DNA of 62,254 bases, taken from Xanthobacteraceae bacterium (lineage in GTDB: Bacteria > Pseudomonadota > Alphaproteobacteria > Rhizobiales > Xanthobacteraceae). The stretch covers positions 1 through 62,254 of the forward strand of contig JASHQS010000082.1 of the NCBI GenBank assembly GCA_030038995.1, read 5' to 3'. Shown piece by piece: positions 18,798-29,179 of the stretch (within the stretch, counting starts at the first letter, position 1; each line of letters starts with the position of its first letter). The notes beneath the pieces are model-generated. The model did no database searches. It saw only the letters and a list, made by a program, of their open reading frames with translations, and was not told the DNA's origin. Position numbers and translations under genes: made by a program.

Positions 18798-19535
18798 ATG
18801 CGGCTCGACGAAGCAACCGGTTGTGCGGCGGCCCGGCGCAGCCGAGCAAAACGTGCGTCGATCGCTTCGCTCCTGACCGCAGCCGTGCTCTGCTGTACGA
18901 GCGCACAGGCTGCGCCGAAGTCGCAGGGAGCGGTCGAGGACGCCGGCTGGCCGGCGCCAACGATGTCCGCGCCGAAGGTCCGCAACATCGCCGAACAGGC
19001 CGTCCGCCGCCTCGACCTGCAGACCGAGCTCGCGCGCGAGCCCGAGCCGTTTGGTTGGCAAGTTCAGTTGCCGCCGGAAGTTTTGTGGCTCGTCGTCATC
19101 GTTGGCGTTGCCGTGCTGCTCTACGCGTTCCGCGACATGATTCCCGCACTGCGGGTCGGCCGCGCCGGCGCCTGGACAGCCGAAGAAACCGGCGGCGCCG
19201 AACCGCGGATTCTGGAGCCCGCCATCGCGCTCGGCGCCGCCGACGTCCTTGCCGCGCAGGGCCGCTTTGCCGAAGCCATGCACGTGCTGCTGCTGCAGGC
19301 GTTGGCGGTCATTCGCCGGCGGCTCGACGAGCCGTTCGCCGATTCCATGACCAGCCGCGAAATTCTGCGCAGCAGACGCTTGCCCGACGGCCTGCGCGCG
19401 CCGCTGCGCGAGGTCGTCGGCCGCGTCGAGTGGAGCTATTTCGGCGAGCATCCCGCTGCGCGCGACGATTATGCGGCCTGCCGCGCGAGCTTCGCCACGC
19501 TCGCCGAGGCGTTGCACGGGGGCGCGGCCGCATGA
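18798..19535 (+). CDS. DUF4129-domain membrane protein of the MoxR operon
   Basis: This is a 245-residue protein with an N-terminal hydrophobic signal/anchor (about 22-40), one internal membrane helix around 95-110 (VLWLVVIVGVAVLLYAF) and a cytoplasmic C-terminal helical domain. The pattern ALGAADVLAAQGRFAEAMHVLLLQAL and FAT LAEAL-type ending fit DUF4129. Function unknown; the domain is regularly found in MoxR-DUF58 operons. A GTG at 18783 is an alternative start. The stop overlaps the next start by four bases. Confidence 0.75.
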   Translation: MRLDEATGCAAARRSRAKRASIASLLTAAVLCCTSAQAAPKSQGAVEDAGWPAPTMSAPKVRNIAEQAVRRLDLQTELAREPEPFGWQVQLPPEVLWLVVIVGVAVLLYAFRDMIPALRVGRAGAWTAEETGGAEPRILEPAIALGAADVLAAQGRFAEAMHVLLLQALAVIRRRLDEPFADSMTSREILRSRRLPDGLRAPLREVVGRVEWSYFGEHPAARDDYAACRASFATLAEALHGGAAA

Positions 19536-20767
19536 CCCACGATTCGTTCTTTTCGCCGCGGCTGCTCGTCGGCTGGATCGTCGCCGCGATCATAACGTTC
19601 GCCGTTTCGCTGTATTTGATGGGCAGCCGCGACCTCGGCGCCGATGCGACGGGACCCAGCAGCTTTTCGCGCTCGGCCATCGGCTACGCCGGCCTCGCCG
19701 CGGTGCTGCAGCGGTTGGGCATCGACGTGGTCAGGAGCCGCGCCGATTCGCTCGGCAAGCTGACGCGCAACAGTGTGCTGGTGATTGCCGAGCCGCGCGC
19801 CGGCGCCAGGACCGAACGCATTATGCGCACGCTGCTCGATGCCGACACCATCCTTCTGGTGCTGCCGAAATGGACCGGACGGCCGAGCCGGCAAAAACCG
19901 GGCTGGCTCGGCGCGGCGGCGTTGCTGCCGCCGCCGGAGATCGCCTGGGCGCTGCATCTGGTGGCGCCGCAAGCCGACGTGCTGCAGGTCGAGAAGGCGG
20001 CGTGGCAGACGAATACGTTCGCCATCGCGCCCACCCTCGATGCGCCGATCGATCTGATCCGGGCCGCCGGCCTGCGGCCGCTGATCGGAAGCGGGGATGC
20101 GATGCTGCTCGGCGAACTGACCGAGGGCAACCGGACGGTCTTTATCCTGTCCGATCCCGATGTCGTGTCCAATCACGGCTTGCCGCGCGCCGGCAACGCG
20201 GCGCTGGCGGCGGCCATGATCGAGCGGCTGCGCCATGGCGTGGGCCGCGTCGTGTTCGACGAGACGATCCACGGCTTTGTCGGCGTGCCGGCCAACCCGC
20301 TCGCGCTGCTGTTCCGCTTTCCTTTCGTCATCGCAACGCTGCTCGGTGCCATGACGGCGGTGCTGTTGTTGTGGGCGAGCCTCGGACGCTTCGGCGCGCC
20401 GCAGCCGGCGCCGCCGCCGCTCGGCGCCGGGCGCCAGACTCTGCTGCAGAACATCGCCAAGCTGGTCGAGTTCACCGGTCATCAGGAGGTGATGGTCAGG
20501 CGCTACGTGCTGGAAACCGTTCGCGACGCCGGCCGCCAGCTACATGCGCCGCGCGGGCTGTCGAGCGCCGCACTGATCGGCTGGCTGCAGCGCGTCGGCG
20601 CCGCCCGCGGCGTCGACATCGACTGTGCCGCGCTGATCGGCGAAGCCGAACGCCTCGCCGCCGGCCGCCGCCGCAGCGCCGCCGGCCTGGTGCGCTTGGC
20701 GCGGGACATTTATCGCTGGAGGGGGGAAATCGTCGATGGACGTTCAGGACATCCGCGCGGTCGCTGA
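19532..20767 (+). CDS. DUF4350-domain membrane protein of the MoxR operon
   Basis: This is a 411-residue protein with a membrane helix near the N-terminus (12-30). A DUF4350-type periplasmic alpha/beta domain follows ([24 protein letters not shown] to [10 protein letters not shown]), then a second helix (about 265-290) and a C-terminal cytoplasmic helical region. The N-terminal domain resembles glutamine-amidotransferase-like folds without catalytic residues. Its end overlaps moxR by 32 bases, showing tight coupling. Function in the complex is unknown. Confidence 0.82.
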   Translation: MTHDSFFSPRLLVGWIVAAIITFAVSLYLMGSRDLGADATGPSSFSRSAIGYAGLAAVLQRLGIDVVRSRADSLGKLTRNSVLVIAEPRAGARTERIMRTLLDADTILLVLPKWTGRPSRQKPGWLGAAALLPPPEIAWALHLVAPQADVLQVEKAAWQTNTFAIAPTLDAPIDLIRAAGLRPLIGSGDAMLLGELTEGNRTVFILSDPDVVSNHGLPRAGNAALAAAMIERLRHGVGRVVFDETIHGFVGVPANPLALLFRFPFVIATLLGAMTAVLLLWASLGRFGAPQPAPPPLGAGRQTLLQNIAKLVEFTGHQEVMVRRYVLETVRDAGRQLHAPRGLSSAALIGWLQRVGAARGVDIDCAALIGEAERLAAGRRRSAAGLVRLARDIYRWRGEIVDGRSGHPRGR

Positions 20768-21692
20768 AGGGATTCGCGGCGAGGTCCGCAAGGCGGTCGT
20801 CGGCCAGGACGACGTCATGGCGCTGATGCTGACCAGCCTGCTGGTCGGCGGCCACATCCTGCTCGAAGGCGTGCCCGGAACGGCCAAGACCCTGATTACG
20901 CGTGCGTTCGCGGCGGCGCTCAGTCTGCAGTTCGGCCGCATCCAATTCACGCCCGACCTGATGCCGGGCGACGTCCTCGGCACCAACTTGTTCAATTTCC
21001 AGACCAACAGCTTCATTCTGACCAAGGGTCCGATCTTCACTCAGCTTTTGCTCGCCGACGAGATCAATCGGACACCGCCGAAGACGCAAGCCGCGCTGCT
21101 GCAGGCCATGAACGAGCGGATCGTCACCATCGACGGCAAGGACTATCCGCTCGGCGACGACTTCATGGTCGTGGCGACGCAGAATCCGATCGAGCAGCAG
21201 GGCACCTATCCGTTGCCGGAAGCGCAGCTCGACCGCTTTCTGTTCAAGATCATCATCGATCACCCGAGCCGCGACGAGGAACGCGAGATCGTGCGGCGGC
21301 ACGGCCACCGCTCGGCGATGCCGCGCCTGCAGGAGTTTGACATCAGGCCGGTAGCCGACGGCGCCTTGCTCGGCGCCGCGCGCGAGGCGGTGAGCGGCAT
21401 TCGCCTTACCGATCCGTTGATCGATTACATCGTGGATGTGATCCGCGCCACCCGCGCCCACTCCTCGCTCGAAGTCGGCGCCTCGACCCGCGCCGCCAAC
21501 ATGCTGGCGGCTGCGGCGCGCGCTTTTGCGGTGCTGCAGGGCCGCGACTTCGTCATTCCGGACGACATCAAGGCGCTGGCTCTGCCGGTGCTGCGGCACC
21601 GGCTGACGATTTCGCCCAGCGCCGAGATCGAGGGGCTGACCGCCGATCGCATCCTGCGCGAAGTGCTCGACCAGACCCCGGCGCCGCGATGA
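20736..21692 (+). CDS. MoxR-family AAA+ ATPase
   Basis: This is a 318-residue AAA+ ATPase with Walker A GVPGTAKT (45-52), Walker B LLLADEIN (104-111), sensor 1 in [25 protein letters not shown] and the MoxR lid domain. MoxR proteins act as chaperone-like motors that work with a vWA/DUF58 partner, here the next gene, to activate or insert metal or cofactor into a client, or to help envelope integrity. The client is not evident. Overlaps both neighbours. Confidence 0.95.
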   Translation: MDVQDIRAVAEGIRGEVRKAVVGQDDVMALMLTSLLVGGHILLEGVPGTAKTLITRAFAAALSLQFGRIQFTPDLMPGDVLGTNLFNFQTNSFILTKGPIFTQLLLADEINRTPPKTQAALLQAMNERIVTIDGKDYPLGDDFMVVATQNPIEQQGTYPLPEAQLDRFLFKIIIDHPSRDEEREIVRRHGHRSAMPRLQEFDIRPVADGALLGAAREAVSGIRLTDPLIDYIVDVIRATRAHSSLEVGASTRAANMLAAAARAFAVLQGRDFVIPDDIKALALPVLRHRLTISPSAEIEGLTADRILREVLDQTPAPR

Positions 21693-23002
21693 TCCGGCCG
21701 ACGCTGGCGGCGGTGCTTCTGTTCGGCGGCGGTATTCCGCTGGCGCTGTTCATCGTCATCGCCGAGCCGAACCTGTGGGTGCTGTCGTTCGACTATGGGC
21801 TCCTGGTCCTCATTGTCGGCGTGAGCGATTTCGCCTTGGCGTGTCCGCCGCGCTCGCTCGGCATCAAGGTCGTGGTGCCCGACCGGCTCTACATCGGCGA
21901 GCGCGGCGCGGCCGAGATCACGCTGGCTGCCGGCGGCTTCCGCCGCGCGGTGCGCTTCGCTGCGATCGCCGAGCAGCGCGGCGATCTCGATCCGGCCGAG
22001 GTCGTTGCCGGCGAGATCGCCCCCGGCGCCGAGACGCGTGTTGCCTTGCCGGTCGTGCCGCGCCGGCGCGGGCGCGTCTTCGTCGATCGGATTTGGCTGC
22101 GCTGGCGCAGCCCGCTCGCGCTCGTCGAGTTCGTGCGCCGAGTTCCCGTCGAGCGCGCCATCGACGTGCTACCCAACGTACGCGGCGTCCACGGCACCGC
22201 CTTGCAGTTTTTCGTGCAGGAAGCGATCTACGGCATCAAGACGCAACTGCAGAAGGGCGAAGGCGCCGAGTTCGAGGCGCTGCGCGAATATGCGCCGGGG
22301 CTGGATAGCCGCTTCATCGACTGGAAGCATTCGGCGCGCCACCGCAAGCTGGTCTGCAAGGAATTTCGTACCGAACGCAATCACCAAGTCGTCATGGCGT
22401 TGGACACCGGCTATCTCATGCTCGAACCGGTCGACGGCATCACCCGCCTCGATCATGCAATCAACGCCGCCCTGGTGCTGGGCTGGGTGTCGCTGCAGGG
22501 CGGCGATCTGGTGGGCCTCTATGGTTTCGACGCCCGCGTCCGCCAATACCTGGCGCCGGTGCGCGGCACCTCGGGCTTCGCCCGGCTGCAGCACACCGCC
22601 GCCGAGCTCGACTATCATCATCAGGAAACCAATTTTACCGTCGGGCTTGCCGAGCTCAACGCCCGGCTCAAGCGCCGCGCCCTGGTGGTCGTGTTCACCG
22701 ATTTCGTCGATACCATCACCGCCGAGCTGATGATCGAGAGCATGCAACGCGTCGCCAATCGGCACTTGATCGTGTTCGTCACCCAGCGCGGCTCATTTTT
22801 GCAGCGCGCAGTCGAGGCGGCGCCGGAGCGCTTCGCCAACGTGGCGCAGGCCGTCATCGCCCACGACTTCCTGCGCGAACGCAGCATCGTGTTCGAACGA
22901 TTGGAGCGACTCGGCGTGCATTGCCTCGATGTGCCGAGCCGCGGCTTGCCGGTGGCGCTCATCAACCGCTATCTCCTGATCAAGCAGCGCGGGCTGATAT
23001 GA
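21689..23002 (+). CDS. DUF58 (vWA-like) protein, MoxR partner
   Basis: This is a 437-residue protein with two N-terminal membrane helices (about 5-50), a beta-rich middle and the DUF58 core [33 protein letters not shown] degenerate von Willebrand A-like fold follows ([19 protein letters not shown]). It is the expected adaptor between the MoxR ATPase and its client at the membrane. The ATGA overlaps with moxR upstream and the SpoIIM-like gene downstream show coupled translation. Confidence 0.92.
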   Translation: MIRPTLAAVLLFGGGIPLALFIVIAEPNLWVLSFDYGLLVLIVGVSDFALACPPRSLGIKVVVPDRLYIGERGAAEITLAAGGFRRAVRFAAIAEQRGDLDPAEVVAGEIAPGAETRVALPVVPRRRGRVFVDRIWLRWRSPLALVEFVRRVPVERAIDVLPNVRGVHGTALQFFVQEAIYGIKTQLQKGEGAEFEALREYAPGLDSRFIDWKHSARHRKLVCKEFRTERNHQVVMALDTGYLMLEPVDGITRLDHAINAALVLGWVSLQGGDLVGLYGFDARVRQYLAPVRGTSGFARLQHTAAELDYHHQETNFTVGLAELNARLKRRALVVVFTDFVDTITAELMIESMQRVANRHLIVFVTQRGSFLQRAVEAAPERFANVAQAVIAHDFLRERSIVFERLERLGVHCLDVPSRGLPVALINRYLLIKQRGLI

Positions 23003-24072
23003 GCGAAATCGCCGCCGTGACCGAGCAGGCGCGGATCGCCGCCCGGATGGCGGCGCCGGGCGCCGCCAAGCCGGAGCTGGTGCTCAAGAGCAGCGAGTTT
23101 CGCAAAGGCCGCGAAGCGGGCTGGCGCGAGCTCGAACGCCTCGTGCAGCGGGTGGAACGGCGCGGCGTGCGGTCGCTCTCGCTCGACGATCTGCAGCAAT
23201 TGCCGATCCTCTATCGTGCGGCATTGTCGTCGCTGTCGGTGGCGCGCAGCATCGCTCTCGATCGTAATCTTCTGCTCTATCTCGAGAATCTCGCGCTGCG
23301 CGCCTATTTCGCGGTCTACGCTACGCGAGCGAACCCGGTCGAGGGCTTGCGCGATTTCTTTGTACGCGACCTGCCCGAGGCGGTCCGCGCCGCGCGCTGG
23401 CACATCCTCATCGCCGCAACGGCGCTCATGGTCGGCATCGCTGCCGGCTTTATTTTGACGGTGCACGACGAGGCCTGGTTTTCCTCGTTGATGCCCGCGG
23501 ATTTGGCGGCCGGGCGGGGGCCGGCATCGACCGCGGCGGAGCTGCGTGCCAGGGAACTGTTCGCGCCGTGGCCGGGCGCGGCCGCAGCGTTCGGCGTTTT
23601 CGCCAATGTGTTGTTCAGCCACAATACGCTCATCGGACTGATGTGCTTCGGCCTCGGGCTCGCCGCCGGCATTCCGACGCTGATGCTCACCGTTTATCAG
23701 GGCTTGTCGCTGGGCGCATTCATCGCGTTGCATTTCGATCGCAGCCTGACGATCGCGTGCCTGGGCTGGTTGTCGATTCATGGCACGACCGAACTCGGCG
23801 CGCTCATCCTGCTCGCGGCGGGCGGCTTGGTGATCGCCGACAAGATCCTGTTCCCCGGCCGATATGCGCGTCTGCAGAATCTTGCCTTGCACGGCCGCCA
23901 AGCGGCGCAGATGGCCGTCGGGGCAATCCTGATGCTGTTCGTGGCCGGGATTCTCGAAGGCGGCGTCCGCCAACTGGTGGCGAGCACGCCTGCGCGCTTT
24001 GCCGTTGGGCTCGGCATGGCGGCGTTGTGGCTCGTCTATTTCAGCTGCTGCGGCCGGAGCGTGCGGCAATGA
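22999..24072 (+). CDS. Stage II sporulation protein M-like membrane protein
   Basis: This is a 357-residue integral membrane protein of the SpoIIM/DUF95 family. A soluble helical N-terminus of ~150 residues is followed by five or six membrane helices. The typical segments FGVFANVLFSHNTLIGLMCFGLGLAAGIPT and HGTTELGALILLAAGGL are present. In non-sporulating bacteria this family recurs beside MoxR/DUF58/RDD genes; its role is unknown. Coupled to both neighbours by four-base overlaps. Confidence 0.88.
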   Translation: MSEIAAVTEQARIAARMAAPGAAKPELVLKSSEFRKGREAGWRELERLVQRVERRGVRSLSLDDLQQLPILYRAALSSLSVARSIALDRNLLLYLENLALRAYFAVYATRANPVEGLRDFFVRDLPEAVRAARWHILIAATALMVGIAAGFILTVHDEAWFSSLMPADLAAGRGPASTAAELRARELFAPWPGAAAAFGVFANVLFSHNTLIGLMCFGLGLAAGIPTLMLTVYQGLSLGAFIALHFDRSLTIACLGWLSIHGTTELGALILLAAGGLVIADKILFPGRYARLQNLALHGRQAAQMAVGAILMLFVAGILEGGVRQLVASTPARFAVGLGMAALWLVYFSCCGRSVRQ

Positions 24073-25022
24073 ACGCGGCGCGGGATTTTTCCGGACGAAA
24101 TTCTCCGGCCCGCGCGCCGGCGGCCGGATCCGCGCAGGCCGCGCGAGTGTTCGAAGAGTCTCGCCGGCAGAAGCGCGAGATCATCACCCCCGAGGGGGTG
24201 CCGATCAGCGTCGAGATCGCCGATTACGGCGAACGCCTCACCGCGTTCGCCATCGATTTTGCGATCTGGACGCTGCTGACGCTCGCGATCTACCTGCCGA
24301 TCTTTGCGTTGATCGGCGCCATGCGCGGCAACCTGGTCGCCATTGCCATAGCGCTGTTTCTCGGCTTTCTCGTCCGCAACCTCTATTTCATCTATTTCGA
24401 GCTGGCGTGGCAGGGCGCCACCCCGGGCAAGCGCGTCGTCGGGCTGCGCGTGATCGATCGCCGCGGCGGGCCGCTGACGGCATCCGCCGTGATCGCGCGC
24501 AATCTCACGCGGGAGATCGAAATGTTCATTCCGCTGGGAATCCTGCTGGAGGGCGGGCGCTCATCGGGCGGAGCGATCGACTGGAGCCAACTTTCGCTCG
24601 GGGTCTGGCTGTTGTTCTTTGCCGCGCTGCCGGCGATCAACCGCGGCCGCATGCGCGGCGGCGACTTGATCGCCGGCACCATGGTCATCGCGCTGCCGCA
24701 TCTGGCGCTGTCGAGCGATCTGGTCGAGCGGGCGATGCAGTTCGCTTTTACCGCGCCGCAGCTGCAGGCTTACGGCGCGTTCGAACTGCAGGTTCTGGAA
24801 GAACTGCTGCGGCGTCCGCACAATGCGGAGACCGTGCGGGTGCTCGATGAGGTCTGCGACAAGATCTGCCGCAAGATCGGCTGGAGCGAACCGGTCTCGC
24901 GCCGCGACGTGACGACGTTCCTGCGCGACTTCTATACCGCCGAGCGCGCCTATCTGGAGCGCGAACAGCTCTTCGGCAAGACCAAGCCCGACAAATACAC
25001 GCAGCCGGCCGGCACCGCGTGA
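24069..25022 (+). CDS. RDD-family membrane protein
   Basis: This is a 317-residue protein with an RDD domain: the arginine and aspartates in RLTAFAIDFAIW, helices at about 65-115, and GATPGKRVVGLRVID. A long C-terminal cytoplasmic extension of ~100 helical residues follows, beyond the usual RDD size. Last gene of the six-gene operon. RDD proteins include Na+/H+ antiporter-like members, but here the role is probably as a partner of the MoxR complex. Confidence 0.88.
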   Translation: MNAARDFSGRNSPARAPAAGSAQAARVFEESRRQKREIITPEGVPISVEIADYGERLTAFAIDFAIWTLLTLAIYLPIFALIGAMRGNLVAIAIALFLGFLVRNLYFIYFELAWQGATPGKRVVGLRVIDRRGGPLTASAVIARNLTREIEMFIPLGILLEGGRSSGGAIDWSQLSLGVWLLFFAALPAINRGRMRGGDLIAGTMVIALPHLALSSDLVERAMQFAFTAPQLQAYGAFELQVLEELLRRPHNAETVRVLDEVCDKICRKIGWSEPVSRRDVTTFLRDFYTAERAYLEREQLFGKTKPDKYTQPAGTA

Positions 25023-25044
25023 CACAAAGCATTGGGCCTTGCGC

Positions 25045-25794
25045 TCAGTCGAATACCGACGCGATCTGGTCGGTATCGACGCCTTCCTTGGCGACGCGCA
25101 GATCGTGATAGGCCACCACCACCATGATGGCGTTGAAAGCGCCGGCCAGCGCGTTCCAGATCAGATCGAGTAACAGCGAGAATCCAACGCCGCCGATTCG
25201 AGAGCCGACCAGGGTCGCCAAGTTGCTTCCAATCGCGACGATGATGGCGACCAGAAACCACAGGCCGAAGATTTTCCAGCGCTGGCCTTTGCTCAGCTCC
25301 CGGCTGCGCCGCAGGCTTTGCATTGGGCCCAACCGCTCGACGACGCACGCCGGCATGGCAACGAACAGCATCGTCATCACGATGAAAGCGGGTATCACAA
25401 GGAGGAACGCGGCGAGCACGGTGAAAAGCCCCACCAGGATCGCAACGCCCATGACCGCAAGAAGCCGGCTCAGGCCGACCCGGGCCGATGCCATTATGTT
25501 GACCGGCCGGCCGCGCATATCCTCGAAGGCGCCGAACAGAACGATGGCTTCGCTCAGCGCATACAGCACCATCCAGAGCAGCAAAATCAGGAAGACCAGT
25601 AAGGCAGCGCGGCCGGGCGCCATGCGTTGGCCCCGCTCTCCCAAGATCAGGAGAAAGGGCAGATAGGCGATCGCCGTCACCACGCAAAACGGCAACAGAT
25701 TGCGCGACAGCACCGAGAAGGTTCGAGAAAGGACGCGGCCGACGCGAAATTCGCCTGCGGCATAACGAGATGCAGGCAAGGACGCCTCAGTCAT
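25045..25794 (-). CDS. Multi-pass membrane protein convergent with the MoxR operon
   Basis: This is a 249-residue protein with about six hydrophobic helices and the short motif GPMQSLRRSRELSKGQRWKIF on a cytoplasmic loop. This layout resembles the membrane domain found beside glycerophosphodiester phosphodiesterases. The same kind of protein occurs near MoxR/RDD/SpoIIM clusters in other bacteria, so a functional link is possible. It converges on the operon with only 22 bases between stops. The ATG at 25794 gives MTEASLPASRY. Confidence 0.7.
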   Translation of the reverse strand: MTEASLPASRYAAGEFRVGRVLSRTFSVLSRNLLPFCVVTAIAYLPFLLILGERGQRMAPGRAALLVFLILLLWMVLYALSEAIVLFGAFEDMRGRPVNIMASARVGLSRLLAVMGVAILVGLFTVLAAFLLVIPAFIVMTMLFVAMPACVVERLGPMQSLRRSRELSKGQRWKIFGLWFLVAIIVAIGSNLATLVGSRIGGVGFSLLLDLIWNALAGAFNAIMVVVAYHDLRVAKEGVDTDQIASVFD

Positions 25795-26038
25795 GTCTGC
25801 CCCCGTCGGCCAAGGCCGCTTTCCGCCGCATGAAAGCTTATCACGGTACAACCGAAGATCAAGCAGCCGTCCGCATGCGTGCATATGATACCGATCACGC
25901 TTGCGGTATTGCAGCGATCAAGGCCGTCATCGCGCTCACTCGTAGGCGCGTGATTCGGGCAAACTCCGACCCGGCATTCCGCCGCCATGCAATTCGCGCT
26001 AGGCTCGCGCGCATGCGCAGCGCACAGGGAGCGCAACA

Positions 26039-27235
26039 GTGAAAGTCGCGATTGTCAATCTCGGCCGGATCGTTTCCGGCGACTGGCGCGCGCCATTCGT
26101 TGAGGGCGACACTCTCGTCAGCGACGGCGAGCGCATCGCCCACGTCGGCACCGCCGCGGCCGCCGCGGTCGAGAGCGCCGACGTGGTGATCGACGCCGGC
26201 GGCATGACGGCGATTCCCGGCCTCATCGATTCACACGTCCACGTCACCTTCGGCGATTACACGCCGCGGCAGCGCACGGTCGGCTATCTGGAAAGTTATC
26301 TGCACGGCGGCACCACGACCGCGATTTCCGCTTCCGAGGTGCACGTGCCCGGCCGGCCGAGCGATCGCGAGGGCGTCAAGGCCTTGGCGCTGGCGGCGCA
26401 GCGCTGCTTCGCCACGTGGCGGCCGGGCGGCATGCGCGTCCTCGCCGGCTCGGTGATCCTCGAGCCGGGACTCAAGGCTGCCGATTTCGCCGAGCTTGCG
26501 GTCAACGGCGTGCGGCTCGCCAAGGCCGGTTTCGGCGCGGTGAAGACGCCGTACGATTACGTGCCGCTCGTGCGCGACGCCAACGCGGCGGGCCTTATCA
26601 CCACCTGCCATACCGGCGGCGCCTCGATCCCGGGCTCGGCCGCCATCACCGGCGATCATCTGCTCGCCATGCGCCCGCACGTCTCGTTCCACATCAACGG
26701 CGGGCCGACCGCGATGCCGGACCGCGATTTCGAGCGCGTCATCACCGAAAGCGAAATCGCCTTGCAGGTCTGCACCGCCGGCAATCTGCGCACCACGCTC
26801 CTTTGCGCGCGGCTTGCCGACGAGCACGGCGCCTTCGACCGCTTCCTCATCGCCACCGATACGCCGACCGGCACCGGCGTCATGCCGCTCGGCATGCTCT
26901 ACACCATCGCCCATTGCGCCAGCCTCACCGACATGCCGGCAGAAAAATTCGTCTGCGCCGCGACCGGCAACAACGCCCGCGTCTACGATCTCGATTCCGG
27001 ACTCATCGCCCCCGGCCGCGCCGCCGATATCGTGCTCATCGACGCGCCGGGCGGCGGCACCCAGGACACCGCGCTCGCCGCCATCAAGCACGGCGACATC
27101 GCCGCGATCGGCGCCGTCATCACCGCCGGCGTGCCGCGCTTTGTCGGCAGAAGCCGCAACACGCCGCCGACCACGCGCAAGGCGCGGGTCGTGCGCTCCT
27201 CGGTGATGCAGGATTTTGCCGTGCCGATGCATTAG
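26039..27235 (+). CDS. Amidohydrolase-superfamily protein, enamidase-like
   Basis: This is a 398-residue enzyme with the amidohydrolase barrel. It has the metal motif HVH (66 and 68 within GLIDSHVHVTFGD), a likely metal-bridging lysine in GAVKTPYDYV, TCHTGGASIPGS with a further metal-ligand histidine, and the C-terminal AATGNNARVYDLDSGLIAPGRAADIVLID segment. The pattern recalls enamidase of nicotinate fermentation, but no nicotinate genes are near and the substrate is open. The start is a GTG at 26039 preceded by AGGGAG at 26025-26030. Confidence 0.8.
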   Translation: MKVAIVNLGRIVSGDWRAPFVEGDTLVSDGERIAHVGTAAAAAVESADVVIDAGGMTAIPGLIDSHVHVTFGDYTPRQRTVGYLESYLHGGTTTAISASEVHVPGRPSDREGVKALALAAQRCFATWRPGGMRVLAGSVILEPGLKAADFAELAVNGVRLAKAGFGAVKTPYDYVPLVRDANAAGLITTCHTGGASIPGSAAITGDHLLAMRPHVSFHINGGPTAMPDRDFERVITESEIALQVCTAGNLRTTLLCARLADEHGAFDRFLIATDTPTGTGVMPLGMLYTIAHCASLTDMPAEKFVCAATGNNARVYDLDSGLIAPGRAADIVLIDAPGGGTQDTALAAIKHGDIAAIGAVITAGVPRFVGRSRNTPPTTRKARVVRSSVMQDFAVPMH

Positions 27236-27252
27236 GGCGGCACCCTGAGCGT

Positions 27253-27666
27253 TCACTCCGGCTTGAAATTCATCGCCACGCCGTTGATGCAGTAGCGCAA
27301 GTGCGTCGGCGGCGGGCCGTCTTCGAAGACGTGGCCGAGATGGCTGCCGCAGCGGCTGCAATGCACCTCGGTGCGCACCATGAAATGGCTGCGGTCGGTC
27401 GAGGTCTCCACTGATCCCGGCTCCGGATCGTTGAAGCTCGGCCAGCCGGTGCCGCTCTCGAACTTTCGCTTCGACTTAAACAGCGGCTGGCTGCAGCCGG
27501 CGCAATAGAACGTGCCGGCGCGTTTCTCGTAATTGAGCGCGCAGCTCCCTGGCGGCTCGGTGCCGTGCTCGCGCATGATGCGGTACTGCTCGGGCGAGAG
27601 AATCTTGTGCCACTCCGCGTCGGTGTGGCTGACCGGATATTGCTTGGTGTCGGTGTGGGTGTCCAT
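27253..27666 (-). CDS. msrB: Peptide-methionine (R)-S-oxide reductase
   Basis: This is a 137-residue cytoplasmic repair enzyme that reduces methionine-R-sulfoxide. It has the zinc cysteines in CAGC (55, 58) and CSRCG (103, 106), the SGTGWPSF signature (71-78) and the catalytic cysteine in RYCINGVAM (Cys126). Cys42 could serve as a resolving residue. The ATG at 27666 is the natural start; upstream frame to 27729 lacks homology. Confidence 0.96.
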   Translation of the reverse strand: MDTHTDTKQYPVSHTDAEWHKILSPEQYRIMREHGTEPPGSCALNYEKRAGTFYCAGCSQPLFKSKRKFESGTGWPSFNDPEPGSVETSTDRSHFMVRTEVHCSRCGSHLGHVFEDGPPPTHLRYCINGVAMNFKPE

Positions 27667-27832
27667 GGCGGTTCTGCCTCGATCGCAATGACGATGCAAC
27701 AAATGTAATCGATGAAACACAAAGCGCAATCAGGGCGCTCGAACGGTTCCTGAAGACCATCTGCCGTTTCATGGCGGCAATCATGCGGAAATCGGGTGGT
27801 GCGCTGTGGCGTGGCGGCATACGTTGCGTTGC

Positions 27833-29032
27833 ATGCCAAAGGCCAAGCTATCGCCGGCGCACGCCAATATCGCGCTCGCCCTCGTCGCCTTCGAACTCGG
27901 CGTGATGTTCGTCGGCGCGATTTTGCCGACGCCGCTCTATCCGCTGTTCCGCCAGGCGTTCGGCTTTTCCGGTGTGACGCTGACGCTGATCTACGCGACC
28001 TACGTGCTGGGCAACGTGGTGGCGCTGTTGTTCTTCGGCCGCTTGGCCGACCAGATCGGCCGGCGCAAGGCGAGCCTGCCGGCGATCGCCGTCGGCAGCG
28101 GCGGCGCGCTGGCGTTTGCGTTCGCAACGGGCGCGCTGTGGCTGTTCGTGGCCCGTGGGCTGAGCGGCTTTTGCACCGGCCTAGCTGCTGGCGCGGCGAC
28201 CGCCTGGATCGCCGAGCTTTATGCCGGCAACGGCGCCGGCGCGCCGGCGCGGATCGCAGCGGCGGCGAACTTTTTCGGCTGCGCCGCCGGACCTCTGCTC
28301 GGCGGCCTGTTGGCGCAATTCGCCTTCTGGCCGCTGCGCCTGCCGTTTTACGTTTTTCTTGTGCTACTCGGCGCCAGCGCCATTGGCATTTGTTTCGCGC
28401 CCGAGACGGTCGCCGATCCGGTTCGCCTATCCGAGGCGTCGTTCAAGCCGCGCGTCGGCATTCCACCGCCGATCCGGCTGCAATTTCTCTCGCCCGCGGT
28501 GACCGGCTTCGCCACGTTCTCGCTGATCGGCTTTTACAGCGCGCTCATTCCGAACCTGCTCGGCGAAAGTCTGCATCTGAGCGCGCCGGCGATCTCGGGC
28601 ATCGTGGTATGCGCGCTGTTCGGCGTCGCCGCGCTGACGATCCTGTCCGCCGGCCGCCTGCCCAGCCAGGCCACCATGCTGACCGCGCTGGTGCTGCTGC
28701 CGCCGAGCGTCTGGCTTCTGGTCGGCGCCGAGCTGGCGCGCTCGCTGCCGCTCCTGCTCGGTGCTGCGGCGCTTGGCGGCATCGCCGGCGGCCTCGGCTA
28801 TCGTGGCAGTCTCGAAATCGTCAACCGCATCGCGCCCGCCGACCGGCGCAGCGAGACGGTGTCGAGTTATCTGATCGCGCTGTTCGCCGGCAATTCGGTG
28901 CCGGTGATCGGCATCGGCTTGCTCTCGGCGCATCTCGGCCCGCTCGACGCGCACATCATCTTTGCCGCAGTGATCACCGCACTCGCCGCCATAGCGTTCT
29001 GGACCGGCGTCAGGTTTGCGCCGAAGCATTGA
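27833..29032 (+). CDS. MFS transporter
   Basis: This is a 399-residue permease with twelve hydrophobic helices. The loop 2-3 signature GRLADQIGRRKASLP is a clear major-facilitator motif A. No ligand can be assigned. The ATG at 27833 (MPKAKLSPAHAN) is preferred; an in-frame GTG at 27806 would add nine residues. It ends just before a family B palindromic repeat that separates it from a convergent cyclase-family gene. Confidence 0.88.
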   Translation: MPKAKLSPAHANIALALVAFELGVMFVGAILPTPLYPLFRQAFGFSGVTLTLIYATYVLGNVVALLFFGRLADQIGRRKASLPAIAVGSGGALAFAFATGALWLFVARGLSGFCTGLAAGAATAWIAELYAGNGAGAPARIAAAANFFGCAAGPLLGGLLAQFAFWPLRLPFYVFLVLLGASAIGICFAPETVADPVRLSEASFKPRVGIPPPIRLQFLSPAVTGFATFSLIGFYSALIPNLLGESLHLSAPAISGIVVCALFGVAALTILSAGRLPSQATMLTALVLLPPSVWLLVGAELARSLPLLLGAAALGGIAGGLGYRGSLEIVNRIAPADRRSETVSSYLIALFAGNSVPVIGIGLLSAHLGPLDAHIIFAAVITALAAIAFWTGVRFAPKH

Positions 29033-29038
29033 GAAGGC

Positions 29039-29176
29039 CGTCATTCCGGCCGAGCGAAGCGAGTGCCGGAATCCATAATCACAGTCGCTTTGATATCGCG
29101 ACCGCCGTGCAAATTCTGAAAGTGCCGTAGTTATGGATTCCGGGCCCGCGGGCTTCGCCCGCGTCCCGGAATGACG
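29039..29176. repeat. Composite palindromic repeat, family B, copy 1
   Basis: The outer inverted arms are CGTCATTCCGG and CCGGAATGACG. Inner inverted arms GGAATCCATAA and TTATGGATTCC flank a ~50-base centre. It sits between two convergent genes and overlaps neither. The second copy lies at 61765-61901, with the same arms and a different centre. Confidence 0.9.
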
Positions 29177-29179
29177 ATC

